Assembly (NCBI GenBank): GCA_036250225.1
Contig: JAPZLL010000004.1
Span: 124,001 to 188,000 of the forward strand
Length of the DNA stretch: 64,000 nt
Source: Cercophora sp. LCS_1
Lineage: Eukaryota; Ascomycota; Sordariomycetes; Sordariales; Lasiosphaeriaceae
Direction of reading: 5' to 3'
The position numbers were made by a program, and so were the translations under genes. Below, piece after piece: positions 1 through 10,290 of the stretch. How positions within the stretch are numbered: the stretch's first letter is position 1; each line of letters begins with the position of its first letter. The notes beneath the pieces were generated by a model that was not told where the DNA came from, did no database searches, and was given only the letters and a program-made list of their open reading frames with translations.

Positions 1-643
1 CACGTGAGAGTTTCTCGTGATGAGATTGGCGGTAGCGGAGATATTGCCGCCTCCTCGATATGGCCTTCCCGAGCCGGTCGGTAAGCCATGGCTCAGCATT
101 GTTGAACTTGGACTCGACGTGCTGCTTATCGAAAGGTTCAAAATGTGACGCATCGGTGAATTTTGCCTGGACATAGCGGTCATGAGGCGCTGGGTTTCGA
201 ATGGTGACTGTGAGACGAAGAAGGCAGTTGACGACGTCAGCCAGATCGGTTGCAATTTGGTCCAGCTCTGTGTCCGGGCCATCGCTATCGGAGTCACTAC
301 CGTCTCTAGGCTCTACCTCGCCGGCCTCTTGTTGGTCCCACGGAATTTGGTCCCCTTTGGCGATTGCGGTTGCATCGTCAACAAGCTGGATGAGATCCTG
401 GAGGAGGCTGGTGACTTGTGTCTTGATGTGCGATGCGTCTCGAAGCCGATAGTCAAGCGAACTCATGCCGGTGCGGTGCGCTCCGATATTACCAGCCCAA
501 ACTTTGAAGCGCGACAGTTCGTCCTTCATCTGCAGCAAGACAGCAACATCGGGAAAGTCGAGCTCGACACCGTCTCGCGGGTCGACCAGGTCTCGAAAAC
601 GGGCGAGACACTTGGAGACGTGGTTGGCGATGATCTCTGCCAT
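1..643 (-). CDS. Fungal protein of unknown function, N-terminal part (runs off left edge)
   Basis: The reading frame opens at an ATG on the minus strand (641-643) and stays open for 214 codons to the window edge, so the C-terminus is missing. The protein begins MAEIIANHVSKCLARFRDLV and looks largely helical. There is an acidic stretch at about residues 115-125 (DGSDSDSDGPDTELD) and a basic patch, AISRRRQYLRYRQ, near the cut. This layout resembles N-termini of large fungal-specific proteins with no assigned function; that is an impression, not an identification. Codon use (C/G in third positions) supports coding. It is divergent from the DUF7580 gene at 1130, and the two share a 486-bp intergenic region. 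Confidence 0.7.
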   Translation of the reverse strand, partial: MAEIIANHVSKCLARFRDLVDPRDGVELDFPDVAVLLQMKDELSRFKVWAGNIGAHRTGMSSLDYRLRDASHIKTQVTSLLQDLIQLVDDATAIAKGDQIPWDQQEAGEVEPRDGSDSDSDGPDTELDQIATDLADVVNCLLRLTVTIRNPAPHDRYVQAKFTDASHFEPFDKQHVESKFNNAEPWLTDRLGKAISRRRQYLRYRQSHHEKLSR

Positions 644-1129
644 GGCCGCGAAAGAGTGAGTGAGGAGTGACGGCCATACGATGGGATGAGCGTCTTCGGA
701 ATGTCGGAGTGTGATCCATTCTGCGATCAGGCTGGATGAATGTTGGTTCGAGCGGGGCTCGGCAGGAGCTCGCTTCCGCTCACACAGGAAACCAGGTTTC
801 GCAAGCCATGTCACGTTTGCACGCAACCCGACTTTTTCTTTTAACCACCTATAAAGTTTGAATTTAGTATTGCATATGTTTTGAAAACTACTTGATTCCT
901 TCAATGGTTTTTTTTACTTGCAGATGCTAGTTTGTAAGAGCAATAAATAACTGGCAGGTACCGTCAATTGTGTTCAGAACATTGGCTGTCACAACATGCG
1001 CAGTTGGGGGCGCAGGCACCCCATTGGTTTCAGAAGGAAGGAATCGTCAACCCCGCTCTTCAGCTGACGGGACGCCCAACGTCACTTGTCACCTCCGCGT
1101 TTTTCACGTCTAGAGAGTATTTCGCCAAC
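644..1129. promoter_or_regulatory. Divergent intergenic region
   Basis: This 486-bp stretch lies between two head-to-head starts (643 minus, 1130 plus). Its centre (about 835-960) is clearly more AT-rich than the flanks. A TATA-like tataaag is at 850-856, about 275 bp before the plus-strand ATG. No other feature is visible. Confidence 0.4.
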
Positions 1130-2929
1130 ATGTCGGGATTCGAGATCGCCGGCGTCGTCTTGGGGTCAATCCCACTGCTCATCTCGGCACTCGAGCACTA
1201 TGGTGAAGGCCTGTCGACAATTCAACGATGGCGGAAATACCAGCGAGAGCTACAGAGCCTGGTCCGGAATCTCAAAACGGAGCAGGTGAAACTGCAGAAC
1301 GTCTGTGAGAAGTTGTTGGTCGGGCTCGTTCCACACTCCAAAATCGAGGACTTGATCGACGACCCACTCGGAGACCTTTGGCGACAAGAAGACGTCGAGA
1401 GGAAGATTCGAGCACGTCTCTGGAAGTCGCACAGCGTGTTCGAGGAGACCATCACGGAAATCAAGTCCGCCATCGACAAGATGATGGCTAAAATCGACGC
1501 CCAGAACGGTGGAAATGTCTCAGAACTTCGACGGGGCATCTTCACGTTGAGGCGTTCATCTTACGAGGAGCTCCTCTCTTCTATCCGCAATGGAGTCTCT
1601 CAACTCGAGAATCTGACCGACAGAAACATCGAACTCGAGCCCGAACGCCGCGTCCGTTCGCAGACAAAGCTCTTTTGGGTTCTTCGAGACATGGCCAACA
1701 GTTTCTACAGGGCTCTACGATCAAGTTTCGGTTGCTCATGCAGCCACGATGTTGGCCTAGAGTTGGCAAGACGGTCTGCTGACATCACGCCTATGGATGA
1801 TAACGAGAGGATAATGAAGGATCTGGCATTTCAGCTTGCTATATCCTACAAATCCATTGCATGTGGCGACGGGGCGGACTCCCAGGCGATGGTGACATGG
1901 CAAGAGATCCTGGTCAAGGCTGTTTGGACGCCGACACCCGCCCCGGCAATACCATCACCTACATCAGCAGGCCAACCACCAGGACCAACTACAAGGATTT
2001 CAGCCACTACAAGCGGATCTCTGATTGCCGTCAAGGCCAAAACGAAGAAGAGTGTGACATTCGGCTTCTCCCACTCGAAAACATCATCATCCGTATCGTC
2101 GTGCACGACGCTGGTTGAGACGAGCACAGAACTCCACACTTTGATTCCTAATCTCAAGATTGGAGTCACCAGCCAGACCGACGTCTCCGGTATCGACGCA
2201 GCACTTGATCTTTGTGGAAAGCTCCACAAGACCGAGAAGCAAGCAGCAGTTGACACATACGGTACCATTGCAGACACCGTTCCTCAAGCGCGTCGAAAAT
2301 ACTCGATACACCCAACACCCGAGCCCTCCGGTGCGTGGCGAGTCGTCTCACTGCGACAAATCCTAGATCACAAGGACCAGTTTCCGCCACTTTCATACAG
2401 GGACCGCCTCCGTCTAGCAGTCACCATCTCGTCGAGTGTGCTGCAACTCTATAGCACGCCATGGCTTCCTCCCATTCTCACCAGCCAGGATATTTTCTTC
2501 ATCCAGAAAGCTCCCGAGCAGCAATCATACTTCCCCAACCCAGCAATGTACTGGCATCCTGTTGTATTGAAACAATTACCGGATAAGGAAGTGAAGCCAC
2601 CAGTTGATAAGAGCGCAGGAATCACGGAGCGTAATCCCAGCCTCCTGTCGTTAGGGTGTGTGCTAATCGAGGTCATTCTTGGAAAGACACTCGACTCAAA
2701 ACGGTCGACACCTCCATCCGCGGGGACAAACCTTCTTTCCGACTACGTCACCGCGCAGAGCTTGATGGACGAGGTCAGAATGAAAAGCTCCAACTATGAA
2801 ACTGCTGTTGCGCGTTGTTTTGATGGGAAGCTTCACCGGCAAAAGTGTGGGCTGGAGGATGGAGACCTGTGCCAGGAGGTCTATTCGGGGGTTGTAGCGT
2901 TACTGGAGAAGGACTTGGAAAACTCGTGA
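1130..2929 (+). CDS. HeLo-like / DUF7580 domain protein
   Basis: A single exon of 599 codons. I chose the ATG at 1130 because the family-typical N-terminus MSGFEIAGVVLGSIPLLISA starts there; the frame is open further upstream without a better start. The N-terminal hydrophobic helix and following helices (residues 1-230) resemble the HeLo-like modules of fungal signalling and cell-death proteins. The middle (about 310-400) is Ser/Thr/Pro-rich and probably disordered. The C-terminal part (about 440-597) fits DUF7580, including a degenerate kinase C-lobe-like stretch, SLGCVLIEVILG, and the usual ending LLEKDLENS. No kinase catalytic residues are visible. DUF7580 proteins are often found near fungal immune-receptor-like genes; a role in self/non-self recognition here is inference. 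Confidence 0.8.
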   Translation: MSGFEIAGVVLGSIPLLISALEHYGEGLSTIQRWRKYQRELQSLVRNLKTEQVKLQNVCEKLLVGLVPHSKIEDLIDDPLGDLWRQEDVERKIRARLWKSHSVFEETITEIKSAIDKMMAKIDAQNGGNVSELRRGIFTLRRSSYEELLSSIRNGVSQLENLTDRNIELEPERRVRSQTKLFWVLRDMANSFYRALRSSFGCSCSHDVGLELARRSADITPMDDNERIMKDLAFQLAISYKSIACGDGADSQAMVTWQEILVKAVWTPTPAPAIPSPTSAGQPPGPTTRISATTSGSLIAVKAKTKKSVTFGFSHSKTSSSVSSCTTLVETSTELHTLIPNLKIGVTSQTDVSGIDAALDLCGKLHKTEKQAAVDTYGTIADTVPQARRKYSIHPTPEPSGAWRVVSLRQILDHKDQFPPLSYRDRLRLAVTISSSVLQLYSTPWLPPILTSQDIFFIQKAPEQQSYFPNPAMYWHPVVLKQLPDKEVKPPVDKSAGITERNPSLLSLGCVLIEVILGKTLDSKRSTPPSAGTNLLSDYVTAQSLMDEVRMKSSNYETAVARCFDGKLHRQKCGLEDGDLCQEVYSGVVALLEKDLENS

Positions 2930-3833
2930 GGAGGATTCATTTCACCCCTATCCAAGGGAGCAAATACAGCGTTTTCTTGAAGCAAATACTTCCCAGGTCC
3001 AATAAAATCTTAGCGGAGGATGCCCTTCTTTCGTTCGCGCAGGAATAACAAAGCACTGCACAAATGCCACCGCTCTGCATTCGCTTTCCAACTTTGCAGC
3101 AAAGGGCTGAACCTGCAGATCAGGAAAAACCAGGCACAGAATCACTTCGTTCAGGCTCGGTCAGAAAGAACCCACTGGTTGTGGGTGGATGCATGTCAAT
3201 TTCGGGTGGCAAGAAGCGTGAGTGCAAGCCGCGGTCACTTGGGCAGCCATGCACCAGCAAAGACAAACGGACGGTAAATGTGCGGTTAGTGTTTCCTTTT
3301 CGGATAAGCTTCCGTCATTTTCATGCATCTTTTGAGGCTGGTGCGCGGAAAAGAGACAGTCTTGGATCTAAAAGCCTGAAATGTGCTGCGGTGAGGTCCA
3401 CGGTCATGTTGCACAACTTCTCGCCTGCGATTCCGATTCGTGCGCGCCGTCCACCGTTTGCCTGACCCATGCCTCAGGTTTTCAACGAGGCCTGGGAGTT
3501 TCGGTCTTCGAGCCGTTGGCTCTTTCCTCCTACCGAAATGGTTGAACTGTCGCAAGCTCCTTCCCCCTCTTTCTCCCTTTCCCACCCAGGTCAGACCCAG
3601 AGCGTTGTTCCTTCCTAAACACACACCTATCTTGCCTCTGATCCCGAGAAAAGCTTCCACCCCTAAGAGGCTCAGGAATCAACCTTCTGTTCCCGTTGAG
3701 GGGGAGATATTTCAGCATCTGTGACCTATCCTACTTCCCTCGCCAGGGAAACACAACGTGGTCATCCTTCAACAATCGAAAAGCTATACCACCCCGGGGC
3801 CTGCTCACGTTGGACTCGGTTCCTTCCCTCAAG
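2930..3833. other. Intergenic, 5' leader of the ZNFX1-like gene
   Basis: These 904 bp hold no supported gene. The segment about 3550-3610 is strongly pyrimidine-rich on the plus strand, as often seen in fungal leaders near transcription start sites. Short ORFs here have no coding character. Confidence 0.4.
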
Positions 3834-6800
3834 ATGTCGGGACCTCGGTAAGCGCTCCCCAAGCCCAATTGCACCGTCAAGACCCAAGCTTACCATGCCT
3901 TGTTCCTAGACTCGACGGCGGAGCCGCCCCAACAGATCCCCCCGGAACCTGTTGGGCGTTTGAGCAAACGGGAAGGTGCAAGTTTGGGCGGCGATGCAAG
4001 TACTCGCACGACATTTCCCACATGCACACGACCCAGGCTGGACAATCAAGACGTGGTGGACGCGGCGGCCGATTTACCTCACCTGCGAAGCCCCAAGCAA
4101 CCCATCGAGAGTTCCCAAAAGCAACCGCATACCAGAATGGGACAGCATCTCAACCCCAGCCATCTGGCCAAGGAAAACTGCGGGAGTGGAAGCGGCTTCT
4201 TGAACATGGATCCCAGATTTCGCGACCATCCCCCGCAGCCCTCAGCCGCTTCTTCCAGGTTGGTCTAGAGCTGATGGACGGCGATGTCGGTGCGGCACAG
4301 GAGGTCATCAAGCTGTTTGCTAGTGACACCGGCCTCTCTTTCATCAAGGATATCACAGACAGAAACATCCTCCAGCAGGCCAGCGTCACCGATGCAACCA
4401 TCTGGATGACCCAGATTCGGCCAATGTTCCAGTTGGTCACGCACCCTCTCGTCGTCAACTCCTCTGTGTTGGAGCAACAAGTTGCAATTCTGTTCAACTA
4501 CATCTACGGTGTTGGCGGCGATCGCATGACGAGACTCTTCAATCACGTCACAAAGACGGTGCAGTCATGGCCGTCCGGCGGCTCGGAACCTTCTCGCACC
4601 GCTGCCGTTGAGCTGTCTCTTTGCGTCTTGTCCAAGGTTCTCGACTGCAACACCGCAAACATCATCAACGAAAAGTTCGCGACCTTGGTTTCGGGCCTTT
4701 CCAAGTGCCTCACAGCTCAGTCCCGCCCCGAAGACGAGTTCTCGCATCTTCAAGCCTTGCGGTACCTCGAATATATCCGACTGCGACTCAATGTGGGCGA
4801 CGAAATCGAAGCCCTTCGCAATACGATCAACGCACCCGTTTCGCGTGAGAAGTTCACCTTGAGACGCGACCTCCCTGGAACTCTCTCCGCCGAGGGAAGA
4901 CGTCACGACAATGACCACGCCTGCATCACTGACATCAAGATCCTCCCAACCTACGAGGAGATCATCTCGCCACGGGCAGAATATCTACCGACAACCGAGC
5001 CCTCGCAGTGGCATGTCCAGGGAATTTGTGGGCGTCTAGACCGCGAGTTCCGTTTGCTCCGTGAAGATACTGTGGGCCAACTCCGTGACGCAGTCCGCGA
5101 CACCCTCGAATCCATCCGGGCTCACCAGAACCTCACTGCCCGCCAACCCAATAATGGCGCAAGGACGTATTCCTACAGTTTCCCGACGCCAATTGACGTT
5201 GAGATCGATCGAGATGGCCGGCTGGAGCTTGTGGTTCGTTGCAACCAACTTGACAATGTCCGGCAACTGAACTCGCAGAGGAGGAGGGACTGGTGGATGC
5301 AGAGCAAGCGACTCCAGTCCGGTGCTCTCATTTGTGTCCTCGACGCCACCGGGTCGGTTCTGTTCTGTGTTGTTTCGGATTCGACCATGAGGACATCTGA
5401 CGACAGAAGAGATCGTTGGCAACGGAAGGATAACAAAGCAAACGGACCGGATGCCCCCAAGCTGCTGACTTTGTCCGAAGACCAAGACTCGCTCTTTCTT
5501 AGACTACTGCTTGTTGATCCCGGCAAGCGCGAGTTGAAGCAAGCTTTGAGTTGGTATCAGAATGTGGGGTCGTCGCCGAACCGCTACCTCGTGGAGTTCC
5601 CCGGCGTTCTTCTTGCTTCGTTCAAAGACACTCTGGAGGCTCTGCAACAGATATACAGGCAGCCAAATGTTCCTTTCAGCAATCTCCTCGCACCACCACA
5701 GGTCTCGTCAGTCAACTCAACTGGAGGATCCAAGATTCCACTCCCGCAATATGCGAGGCAGGCCGGATTTTCCTATGGTCTCTCGTGTCTTGGTGGCCCA
5801 ATTGCAGATTTTTCGATCAACCCGCAAACGCCACCTGATCCGCAGGTAATTGCCTCTCAGTCAACGCTTGATAGTACGCAGTCCGCCGCACTGCTCAACA
5901 CCCTGTGTCGAGGACTCTCACTGATCCAAGGCCCACCCGGGACCGGAAAAAGCTATACCGGCGAGAAGATTATCAAGGTCCTCCTAGAAAACAAGCGAAA
6001 GGCCAAGCTGGGGCCGATTCTTTGTGTTTGCTACACGAACCACGCCTTGGATCAGCTTCTAGAACACCTCCTGGACGACCAGATCAACAGCGTGATTCGC
6101 ATTGGATCCCGTTCAAAATCCGAGCGGCTTCAAGACCTCAACCTGCGTACCGTCGTGCAGTCTTTCGACAGAACCAAAACTGAGAAGAGAAGTCTCTGGG
6201 ACCTCGACCAGAGTATCCGAGAGTCTGTCAACGAAATGAAGGGCTGTGTCGAAGAACTTTCTGTCGTGAACTCACAGCGGTCTATCAAACTGTTCTTGGA
6301 GACTAACTTCCCATGGCACCACCAAGAGCTGTTCGGGAAGACGGAAAAGGACGACGGGTGGGAGACTGTTGATTACCACCAAGACCAACTCGTTGATCGA
6401 TGGCTCCGCCAGGGACCTGTTGTGCAGTCCAGGTCCCGCTCCGTCAACGACCTCACAGCCGCCCCGCTAGCAACCATGTCCTTCGACGAGCGCAGGTTAC
6501 TGCACCGACACTGGCTGAGGAGCATTCGGGACAAAATCATCGGAGAGATTGTCCAGATCCACCGAGAACTTGACGAGGCCATTGACAAAAGAGACCGAAT
6601 GCGCCGGGACGTGGATTTGCGTTGCCTCCAGCAGGCTGATATTGTTGGAGTCACCACAACAGGACTGGCAAGAAACCTGCATCTCCTTCGGAAATTACAG
6701 TGCAAGGTTATGCTTTGCGAAGAAGCGGGTGAAGTTCTGGAGGCGCATCTTCTGACCGCACTACTACCTTCGGTTGAACACGCCATCTTAATTGGGGATC

Positions 6801-9800
6801 ATCTCCAGCTCAGACCGCAGATCCAGAACTACGACTTGCAGAGCACAAACCCTCGAGGAAGGCAATACTCGCTCGATATGTCGCTGTTCGAGAGACTGGT
6901 CGAGCCACCCCACGATACAGACATCAGGCTCCCATTTAGCATGCTCGAAACTCAAAGGCGCATGCATCCTTCCATCGCCGAATTGGTCCGGTCGACGTTG
7001 TACCCATCCCTCAGAGACGCAGACAACGTTTCCAAGTACCCAATCGTCGTCGGCATGAGGAAACGGCTATTCTGGCTTCACCACAGCCACCCTGAGGTTG
7101 GCGCGGCCAGTCATGATCCGCTAAACACATCGCATTCCAACGATTTCGAGGTTGAGATGACGGCTGCCCTAGTCTCCCACCTCGTTCGGCAGGGAGAGTA
7201 TTCGAGATCAGATATTGCCGTCATCACTCCGTACCTTGGCCAGCTTCAACGGCTGCGCCGTCGAATGGAATCGATGTTCGAAATCTGCTTGAACGACCGC
7301 GACCAGGAACAAGTTGAGGCGCTGGAGGCTGACGGTCCTGGTGTGCCTCCGCCAACACTGAGGACGCAACTTGGGAAGACAACGCTTGCAAGGAGCATCA
7401 GAATTGCCACTGTGGACAATTTCCAAGGAGAAGAAGCGAAGGTGGTCGTCATCTCTCTTGTCCGCAGCAACCCGCAGAACAATTGTGAGTGCACGGTCTC
7501 TTTTGTTTCCCAACTGCCTCAGCATCATAAGACCCCTGGAACATCTACTTGGCTAACAACTCTGGGTTACAGGCGGCTTCCTTCGAACGTCCAACCGCAT
7601 CAACGTCCTTTTGTCACGCGCCCAGCATGGCATGTACGTCATCGGAAACGCAGAAACCTACCAGAGCATCCCGATGTGGTCCCAAGTCATCAAGAATCTT
7701 CAGGACAACGAAAACTTTGGGACCAGCTTGGAATTACAATGTGCCCGCCATCCGCTCACACCGCTCAAGGTATCCCAGCCAGACCATTTCGTTGTCTTTT
7801 CACCGGAAAGCGGCTGTCAGCTTCCATGCGAGAAGAGACTTCATTGCGGACACTCTTGCACCGGGAGGTGTCACTCGGACGTGCTCCACAACGCCGTCAA
7901 GTGTCTGGAAGACTGCCCACGGTCCAAAGTCGGCTGCGATCACTCATGCCCGCTTCGATGCGGCGACCCATGTCACGAAAAGTGTCAAACGCTTCTTGGT
8001 GGGCTCAGTCTCCAGCTTCCTTGCGGCCATATCGTGACATCAGCTCGCTGCTGGGAGTCACAGAATCCTACTGCAATCCGTTGCACTGTCCAGGTGACGC
8101 GACAGGTGCCTGGATGCGGCCACACCGTCAAGGTATCTTGTCACCAGGATGTTAGTGGTGGTACATACCGCTGCACCGCAACATGTGGCCACCCCAGAGA
8201 CTGCGGGCATGAGTGCCAGAGCCCTTGCCACAGATGCAACACGCGAGCGGGTGGCGAAATCACAGCATCGAATCACGGCGTGTGTACACAGGCCTGCGGT
8301 CGAAACTACTCTACCTGCCGCCATAGTTGCCGCAAGACATGTCATGCTGGTACCGCTTGCCCACCTTGCTCTGCGCTGTGCGAGGTCCGCTGTGGCCACT
8401 CGAGATGCAGCAAACCTTGCCACGAACCGTGTTCTCCTTGTGCGGAGCCGACCTGCCACTCAGCCTGTCCGCACACAAAGTGCACTATGCCGTGCGCCGC
8501 GCCCTGCGATTGGGTCCCATGTTCTCTCCGCTGCGAGAAGCTGTTGGAGTGTGGGCATCAGTGTGAGCTTTCCGACCCTATTACTAACACCGGTCGATAC
8601 TAACCTAGAATAGGCCCCTCTCTGTGTGGCGAAACCTGCCCGGCGACTGGCTACTGCCAGGTTTGCGGCGACGACAACATCAAATCCACCTGTGTCGACT
8701 TTCTGGAGATGAAAGAGTACCGTGAGATCGACCTAAATGAGGAGCCTTGTGTCTTTCCCGACTGCGGCCACTTTCTCACGGTCTCGTCCATGGATGGTCA
8801 GATGGGGATGGCGGCTCATTACGAGCTCGGCATGAATGGGGTCCCGACCACGGTCCTCGGCGCCTCTGAACCCTTCTCCGGAGACTCTGGTGCAGTCAAG
8901 GTGTGCCCAACCTGCCGCGGGTCCCTTCGCAGCATTTCGAGGTACGGCCGCATTGTTCGCAGAGTCATGTTGGACGAGGCGACGAAGAAATTCGTGTCTT
9001 GGTCGAACATCGAGTACCTCAAGCTCGCTCAAGCAGTCGTCCACGAGCAAGAGAGTTTGATCGACCGGATTCTCACCAAGGCTGAGAGCTTTTCTGGTCA
9101 ACCAAAGAAGCAAGCCTTCATAGCTTCCCGGTTGAAGAACTTGTGTGAGCTCCAGCGGCTGGCAGGAAATGGCACAAGATATGCTGCCATGCTCAATCTG
9201 TGGACCGACGTGAGGACGTTTTATCGAAGAGTTCAGAAAGAAGAGCAGCCGTTCCACCGCGTCGCGGACCTCGTACGACACGCCAATCGCCAGAACCAGA
9301 CGAAGCAAGAGTTTAGATTTGATGAGTCTGTTATTCAAGTCAAGGGCTCACTCCTCGCCACGGCGCTGCTCCTCAAGTGTGAGATTGTCGTATTCAGCGA
9401 CTTCCTTCGCCTCCAGTCCGAGGGCGGTCTTGGGACCTTGGCTGTGGATGCCAAGATTGACTGGTCTGTCTACATCAAGGAGTGCACTGACCTGATTGAG
9501 TCCGCCCGTAAAGCAATCCTCCCACGAGAAGAGGTGCAGGGGCATGTTTATGCAGCCCAGTTCTGGACATTTGCTCGACGCTCCGGGTCGATGACCACAG
9601 GGCAGGGCAACTCAGGCTCTTTCAATGCAACTGAGAATGCATCCGACGAGCTCAAGGGAAAGGCTCTAGAACACGTCAACCAAGCCAAGGCTCTGGTGTC
9701 CAAGTATCCATCGGCAGTGATGTTGAGCAGCGATATTGATGCGGCGGAGAAAATGGTCAACGACGGCGTCTTTTACAACCAAGTAACTAAGGAGGAGATG

Positions 9801-10031
9801 CAAGCCGTCTACCAGGCAATGTCGCGTGAATTTGGTGGTACCGGCCATTGGTACCGGTGTGAGAACAACCACCCGTTCACTATCGGCGAGTGCGGGATGC
9901 CAATGGAGCTTGCAAGGTGCCCGGAGTGCAACGCTCCTGTTGGTGGAACACACCACACTGCTGTGGCAGGCACAGTGCGGGCTGCTGATATTGAGGAACT
10001 AGGGAGGGGTGTTGAAAGGGTCCGGATTTGA
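3834..10031 (+). CDS. ZNFX1-type protein: CCCH finger, SF1 helicase, NFX1 fingers, RZ finger
   Basis: Four exons: 3834-3847, 3910-7484, 7573-8562 and 8614-10031 (1998 aa; all phases close). The start ATG gives MSGPR joined to LDGGAAP. A CCCH zinc finger with exact C-x8-C-x5-C-x3-H spacing is at residues 19-38. The SF1 helicase core has Walker A GPPGTGKS (about 679), a CEEAG Walker B variant (about 940), GDHLQLRPQ (about 965), NFQGEEAKVV (about 1173) and NRINVLLSRA (about 1205), the last formed only by splicing. NFX1-type Cys/His repeats span about 1285-1550. Near the C-terminus (about 1933-1975) HWYRC...HPFTIGECG...CPEC matches the RZ finger shared by RNF213 and ZNFX1. ZNFX1-like helicases (C. 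elegans ZNFX-1, S. pombe Hrr1, Neurospora SAD-3) act in small-RNA and double-stranded-RNA pathways. A role in RNA silencing or surveillance here is inferred from family. Confidence 0.93.
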
Positions 10032-10290
10032 TATTGGAGCTGGAGAGAATCGTATGGCGGTTTGTTTTTGCGGAAAACGCCTACAATTGGACGGGATGAA
10101 AGCAGCATGGTGGGGTGGTCGGGTTGCGAATGAAAACGGGATTTGTTGATCGATCTGTAGGACGAAAGAGACGTATCATTATTACCATCTTCACTCAATC
10201 TAATCTGCTGCCAGTATGTACAAGATGCCAACCGAGATGTTATTTACCGACGCCAAGCAACATCACTAAAACGAACGACACGGATCCCAC

